From Rhodobacteraceae bacterium HLUCCO07 (GTDB lineage Bacteria; Pseudomonadota; Alphaproteobacteria; Rhodobacterales; Rhodobacteraceae): 64,000 bases of DNA. The stretch is taken from contig LJSU01000020.1 in assembly GCA_001314705.1 (NCBI GenBank), positions 92,225-156,224 on the forward strand, read 5' to 3'. Under the pieces are notes generated by a model. It searched no databases and was not told the DNA's origin. It saw only the letters and a list, made by a program, of their open reading frames with translations. Within the stretch, counting starts at the first letter, position 1, and each line of letters begins with the position of its first letter. Below are positions 61,039-64,000 of this stretch, piece after piece. A program made the position numbers and the translations under genes.

Positions 61039-62436
61039 ATGATCGCCGTGCGCGGATACGAAGGCAGGTGCGTGGCCGTGCTGGGGCTGGGGCGCTCGGG
61101 GCTTTCGGCGGCGCGGGCGTTGCGCGCGGGCGGGGCCGAGGCCCTGTGCTGGGATGACAACCCGGCCGCGCGGGAGGCGGCGGAAGGTGAGGGATTCCAA
61201 TGTGTTGAGCTTGGCGCGCCCGGTGCCTTCGAGGGCGTTGTCAGCCTGATCCTGAGCCCGGGTATCCCGCATCTCTACCCCGCGCCCAACCGCGTGGTGC
61301 GCGCGGCCTGGGCCGCGGGAGTGCCGGTGGACAACGATATCGGCCTTTTCTTTCGCTCGCTCGGGGCGGCGGACTGGGGCGGGTTTGACACGGTGCCCAA
61401 GGTGGTGGCGGTGACCGGGTCGAACGGGAAATCGACCACGGCGGCGCTGATCCATCATGTGCTGGCCGAGGCGGGGCGCGCGGTCGAGCTTGCGGGCAAT
61501 ATCGGGCGCGGGGTTCTGGACATCGACCCGCCGGGGGATGGCGGGGTCGTGGTGCTGGAACTCAGCTCTTACCAGACCGATCTCGCGCGGGCGCTGACCC
61601 CGGATGTGGCTGTTTTCACGAACCTTTCGCCCGATCACCTGGATAGGCACGGCGGCATGGGGGGCTATTTCGCGGCCAAGCGGCGGCTCTTTGCCGAAGG
61701 CGGGCCGGATCGCTGCGTGATCGGCGTGGACGAGGACGAGGGGCGATACCTGGTCAACCAGTTGTCGGAAGGGCCGGGAGACGACCGGGTGATCCCCGTC
61801 TCGGTCGAGCGCAAGTTGACCGGGCCGGGCTGGCATGTGTTTGCGAAGAAAGGGTTCTTGGCGGAATACCGCAAGGGGCGGCAGGCCGGGTCGATCGACC
61901 TGCGAGAGATTGCCGGGCTGCCGGGCGCGCATAACCACCAGAACGCCTGTTGTGCCTACGCGGTGTGCCGGACGTTGGGGTTGGCGCCACGGGAAATCGG
62001 ACAGGGTTTTCAGAGCTTTGGCGGGTTGCCGCATCGGTCGCAGATCGTGGGCGAGAAGGACGGGGTGCGGTTCGTCAATGACAGCAAGGCGACGAACGTG
62101 GATTCGGCGGCCAAGGCGTTGAAAGCCTTCGGGAATATCCGCTGGATCTGTGGCGGGCTGGAGAAGGAAGGCGGGATCGCCGGGCTGCTTGAGGCCACCG
62201 GGTCGGTGGTCAAGGCCTATGTGATCGGGCGCGAGGCGGCCGGGTTTGCCGTGCAATTACAAGGGGTTGAGGCAGAGGTTTGCGGCGACATGGCGCGCGC
62301 CGTGCGCCGCGCCGTGGAAGAGGCGCGGCCGGGCGAGGTGATCCTCCTGGCCCCGGCGGCGGCGTCCTTCGATCAGTATGACAGTTTCGAGAAACGCGGC
62401 GAGGATTTCATGGCCGAGGTTGCCAGATACCTGTAA
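61039..62436 (+). CDS. murD: UDP-N-acetylmuramoylalanine--D-glutamate ligase
   Basis: A 465-residue Mur ligase adding D-Glu. The N-terminal UDP-binding part has [17 protein letters not shown], the P-loop is [15 protein letters not shown], and [17 protein letters not shown] and [13 protein letters not shown] are typical of MurD. It is the last dcw gene seen here: ftsW and murG, which usually come next, are not within the following 1.5 kb. Confidence 0.96.
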   Translation: MIAVRGYEGRCVAVLGLGRSGLSAARALRAGGAEALCWDDNPAAREAAEGEGFQCVELGAPGAFEGVVSLILSPGIPHLYPAPNRVVRAAWAAGVPVDNDIGLFFRSLGAADWGGFDTVPKVVAVTGSNGKSTTAALIHHVLAEAGRAVELAGNIGRGVLDIDPPGDGGVVVLELSSYQTDLARALTPDVAVFTNLSPDHLDRHGGMGGYFAAKRRLFAEGGPDRCVIGVDEDEGRYLVNQLSEGPGDDRVIPVSVERKLTGPGWHVFAKKGFLAEYRKGRQAGSIDLREIAGLPGAHNHQNACCAYAVCRTLGLAPREIGQGFQSFGGLPHRSQIVGEKDGVRFVNDSKATNVDSAAKALKAFGNIRWICGGLEKEGGIAGLLEATGSVVKAYVIGREAAGFAVQLQGVEAEVCGDMARAVRRAVEEARPGEVILLAPAAASFDQYDSFEKRGEDFMAEVARYL

Positions 62437-62535
62437 TGCGTTTCGGGAAAAACCTGAATCGCCGATACCCAGCCGCGCTTTGCGCTCTCGGGATATTGGC
62501 GACACTGATTTGTATCAGTCATTCCCCGAAACGCT

Positions 62536-63210
62536 TCAATGACAAATTCCCTTTCTCTCCGCGCCGTCCCAGGGGATGTGAACGGTCTCGGGAATGCGCA
62601 ACCGGTCGAGCGGGAACACCCCGTCGAGCAGTTCCCTGAGCCGCGCGGTGCGCGGGGCGTCGGGGTCGAGCGCGGTGCAGCAGACATATTCCTCGACAAT
62701 GCTGGCCTGTTGCTCGAACGCGTAGTCAAGAAACCGCGTTTCGGTTGAGATATCGTAAAGATAGGGATCGGATCTGAAATCGTGCTCGTTGGCGGCACGG
62801 ATCGGGGTGTATCCGGTGATCTCGCGGTTCTGCCATTGCCAGACATGGGTCATCTCGTGGGCGAAAAGCATGGCGGCGAAGAGGTGCATTTCCTCGGGGT
62901 ATCCGTGCAGATAATCGTTTGAATAGAAGGGTTTGGCAAAGAAGATCCGGTTGTGAAGCGCGAGCGCGGCGGGGCCGACGGTGACGGTTTCGGTGTCGGG
63001 TTCGGGCCAGATACGCTCGCGGCAGGCCAGGCGCGGGCGTTTGGGGCGCTTGTAGGTGATCTTCTCGACGATGGCCCCGTCGTGAAAGCGGATGATGTCG
63101 GTGTCGGCCGTGTCGCCAAAGATCTGATCCGCAAAGGTTTTTTCCGCCTCGCTGAGCGGGCGGGCGGCGCAGGCGGCAAGGATGAGACAGAGGAGAAACG
63201 CGACTCGCAT
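62536..63210 (-). CDS. Putative lipoprotein with HExxH metallopeptidase motif
   Basis: A 224-residue protein I do not recognise as a named family. The N terminus MRVAFLLCLILAACAARP is a lipoprotein signal with a lipobox cysteine at residue 14. HEMTH at 118-122 (in LFAHEMTHVWQWQNREITG) is a zinc-peptidase HExxH motif, and QQASIVEEYVCC further on could supply the third ligand. This layout suggests an envelope-attached zinc peptidase, perhaps in wall maintenance given its place beside the dcw genes, but no substrate can be inferred. It converges on murD with a 99-bp gap. Confidence 0.75.
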   Translation of the reverse strand: MRVAFLLCLILAACAARPLSEAEKTFADQIFGDTADTDIIRFHDGAIVEKITYKRPKRPRLACRERIWPEPDTETVTVGPAALALHNRIFFAKPFYSNDYLHGYPEEMHLFAAMLFAHEMTHVWQWQNREITGYTPIRAANEHDFRSDPYLYDISTETRFLDYAFEQQASIVEEYVCCTALDPDAPRTARLRELLDGVFPLDRLRIPETVHIPWDGAERKGICH

Positions 63211-63587
63211 GGGGTGAGTTTATGGGCTGTTGCGGCACCGCGCGAGGGGGTTAATGGCGCTGGTCGGCGGAAATCGGGCGGGGGTGATTTCCGGCTGCCG
63301 CCCGGCTGCCATGCGTGCACCGCCGCAGCGCGGCATGTGTTGAGGGTTTGTTTGGTTAACCGGGCGGGCGGTGCCCCGCGCGGAATCAAGGCGCGGCACG
63401 CGCCGCCGCGCATCGCCGACCCGCCCCCCGGGGCGGCGATTTGTGAGGATGGGCGGGACGCTGATGTGGGGAGGGTTTGGTGGGATAAAGCGCCTTGTTG
63501 ATGGTTCAGGACGCCACCCCGCAGGTCGGCGATGCGCGGCTTGGGGTTGGTAGGCAGGTTGGCCAGCCCGGCGCTTGTTATGGGCTA
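63211..63587. other. Spacer of 377 bp, very G+C-rich, no confident gene
   Basis: The stretch lies between the lipoprotein gene and the interrupted AT-rich gene. It holds copy C of the intergenic repeat, a second GTTAAC at 63355-63360 and runs of CG-rich inverted segments. Frames here are low-complexity and look non-coding. Confidence 0.45.
63250..63310 (+). repeat. Copy C of the recurring intergenic element
   Basis: GTTAAT, then after about 30 bases GGGGGTGATTTCCGGCTGCC followed by CCCGGCTGCC. The part GGGGGTGAttTCCGGCTGCC matches copies A and B in order and sequence. Confidence 0.6.
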
Positions 63588-63902
63588 TCACAGGCCAAAT
63601 GCGGAAACTGCTTGTAGTATGGCCGCTAAAGCAATAACCACTGTGAGCCAAACAAGCCTACGGTTGTGACGAACGTTGTCACTATGACGTCTTTCATCTA
63701 GTTCATATTTTGCCAATGTGACAAGTGCTTTTGGTTCCAGCATAAATTCGTGATTCTTTGTCTTGGTCAATTCCCCAGAAGCAGCCAGTGATTCAATAAC
63801 CATCCGGAATCGCGCACTAAATTCGTCGTATGCCGGGTGTCCAAATATGCGATTCCCGAAGTATTCTGAAAATAACTGAACAATACTTTTTGCATTCGGA
63901 GT
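63588..63902 (-). pseudogene. 3' part of an AT-rich gene interrupted by an insertion sequence
   Basis: The minus-strand frame encodes about 104 residues up to the IS boundary (KSIVQLFSEYFGNRIFGHPA...) and ends in a C-terminal transmembrane helix (LVWLTVVIALAAILQAVSAF). The apparent start, MNPLADLCNKA, is translated from the IS end, so the native N terminus is missing. Base composition is clearly more AT-rich than the neighbouring genes, which suggests recent transfer. Function unknown. Confidence 0.65.
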
Positions 63903-64000
63903 GGCTTTGTTGCACAAATCGGCTAAGGGATTCACTGCATGAATCCAGCATGATAGCTGGATGGTATGAGCAGTTGGGCCCCTACGAAGTACAAGACCAC
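63903..64000 (+). mobile_element. Left end of an IS5-family (IS903-like) insertion sequence, truncated by the window
   Basis: The boundary sequence GGCTTTGTTGCACAAATCGG closely resembles the IS903-type terminal repeat (GGCTTTGTTG...AAATC). A transposase-like start codon follows 63 bases in. The 9 bp just outside, ATTCGGAGT, are the expected target duplication and should recur at the right end beyond the window. Confidence 0.72.
63966..64000 (+). CDS. IS5-family transposase, first 11 codons only
   Basis: ATG at 63966 opens a frame MSSWAPTKYKT that runs off the window. The segment KYKT(T) after a short leader is the usual start of IS5/IS903-group transposases, where N-W-x-x-Y-N follows. The call depends mainly on the adjacent terminal repeat. 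Confidence 0.55.
   Translation, partial: MSSWAPTKYKT

Overview
The window is a high-GC chromosomal segment of an alphaproteobacterium, most likely a member of the Rhodobacteraceae (Roseobacter/Rhodobacter group). This rests on gene content and on small-RNA loci typical of that family: a DUF1127 gene followed by four CcsR-type 'cuckoo' RNAs, and a terminated mraZ leader resembling UpsM of Rhodobacter sphaeroides. All calls come from reading sequence and translations; no database search was possible.

Bases 1-2.2 kb: the 3' end of a nonribosomal peptide synthetase gene whose adenylation domain carries a luciferase-like monooxygenase segment, followed at once by a phosphopantetheinyl transferase that could activate it. 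2.4-16.8 kb: a surface or exopolysaccharide locus with a Wzz-type chain-length protein, a BY-kinase-like ATPase, three glycosyltransferases (GT2, GT4, WecG/TagA type), sugar-modifying oxidoreductases and epimerases, a GMC oxidoreductase, an SDR and an OafA-SGNH O-acyltransferase. Most genes lie on the minus strand in translationally coupled runs.

16.9-31.3 kb: an enoyl-CoA hydratase and an RNA methyltransferase, then phenylacetate catabolism. On the plus strand are the thiolase, paaABCDE and an extra PaaA-like diiron protein. On the minus strand are paaG, paaI, paaK and a TetR regulator. Divergent from these are paaZ and a PaaX-type regulator. 31.4-36.7 kb: a large orphan membrane protein with secretion/pilus-like ends, metY and an unassigned glycosyltransferase.

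36.9-43.5 kb: tRNA-Tyr, rlmB, a possible small RNA with a strong terminator, a CoA-binding protein, and the histidine genes hisB-H-A-F-E on the minus strand, interrupted by two opposite-strand genes for secreted proteins; then a stand-alone AsnC-type ligand-binding domain and tRNA-Gly. 43.6-52.7 kb: pyruvate carboxylase with a PhaR-like operator, an FMN-dependent L-lactate dehydrogenase, uvrD with an alphaproteobacterial SOS box, the ccaF1-ccsR locus and mrp. 52.7-62.4 kb: a long leader with MraZ boxes and an UpsM-like RNA, then mraZ-rsmH-ftsL-ftsI-murE-murF-mraY-murD. The cluster stops there. A metallopeptidase-like lipoprotein, a repeat-bearing spacer and an AT-rich gene cut by the left end of an IS5-family (IS903-like) element close the window.
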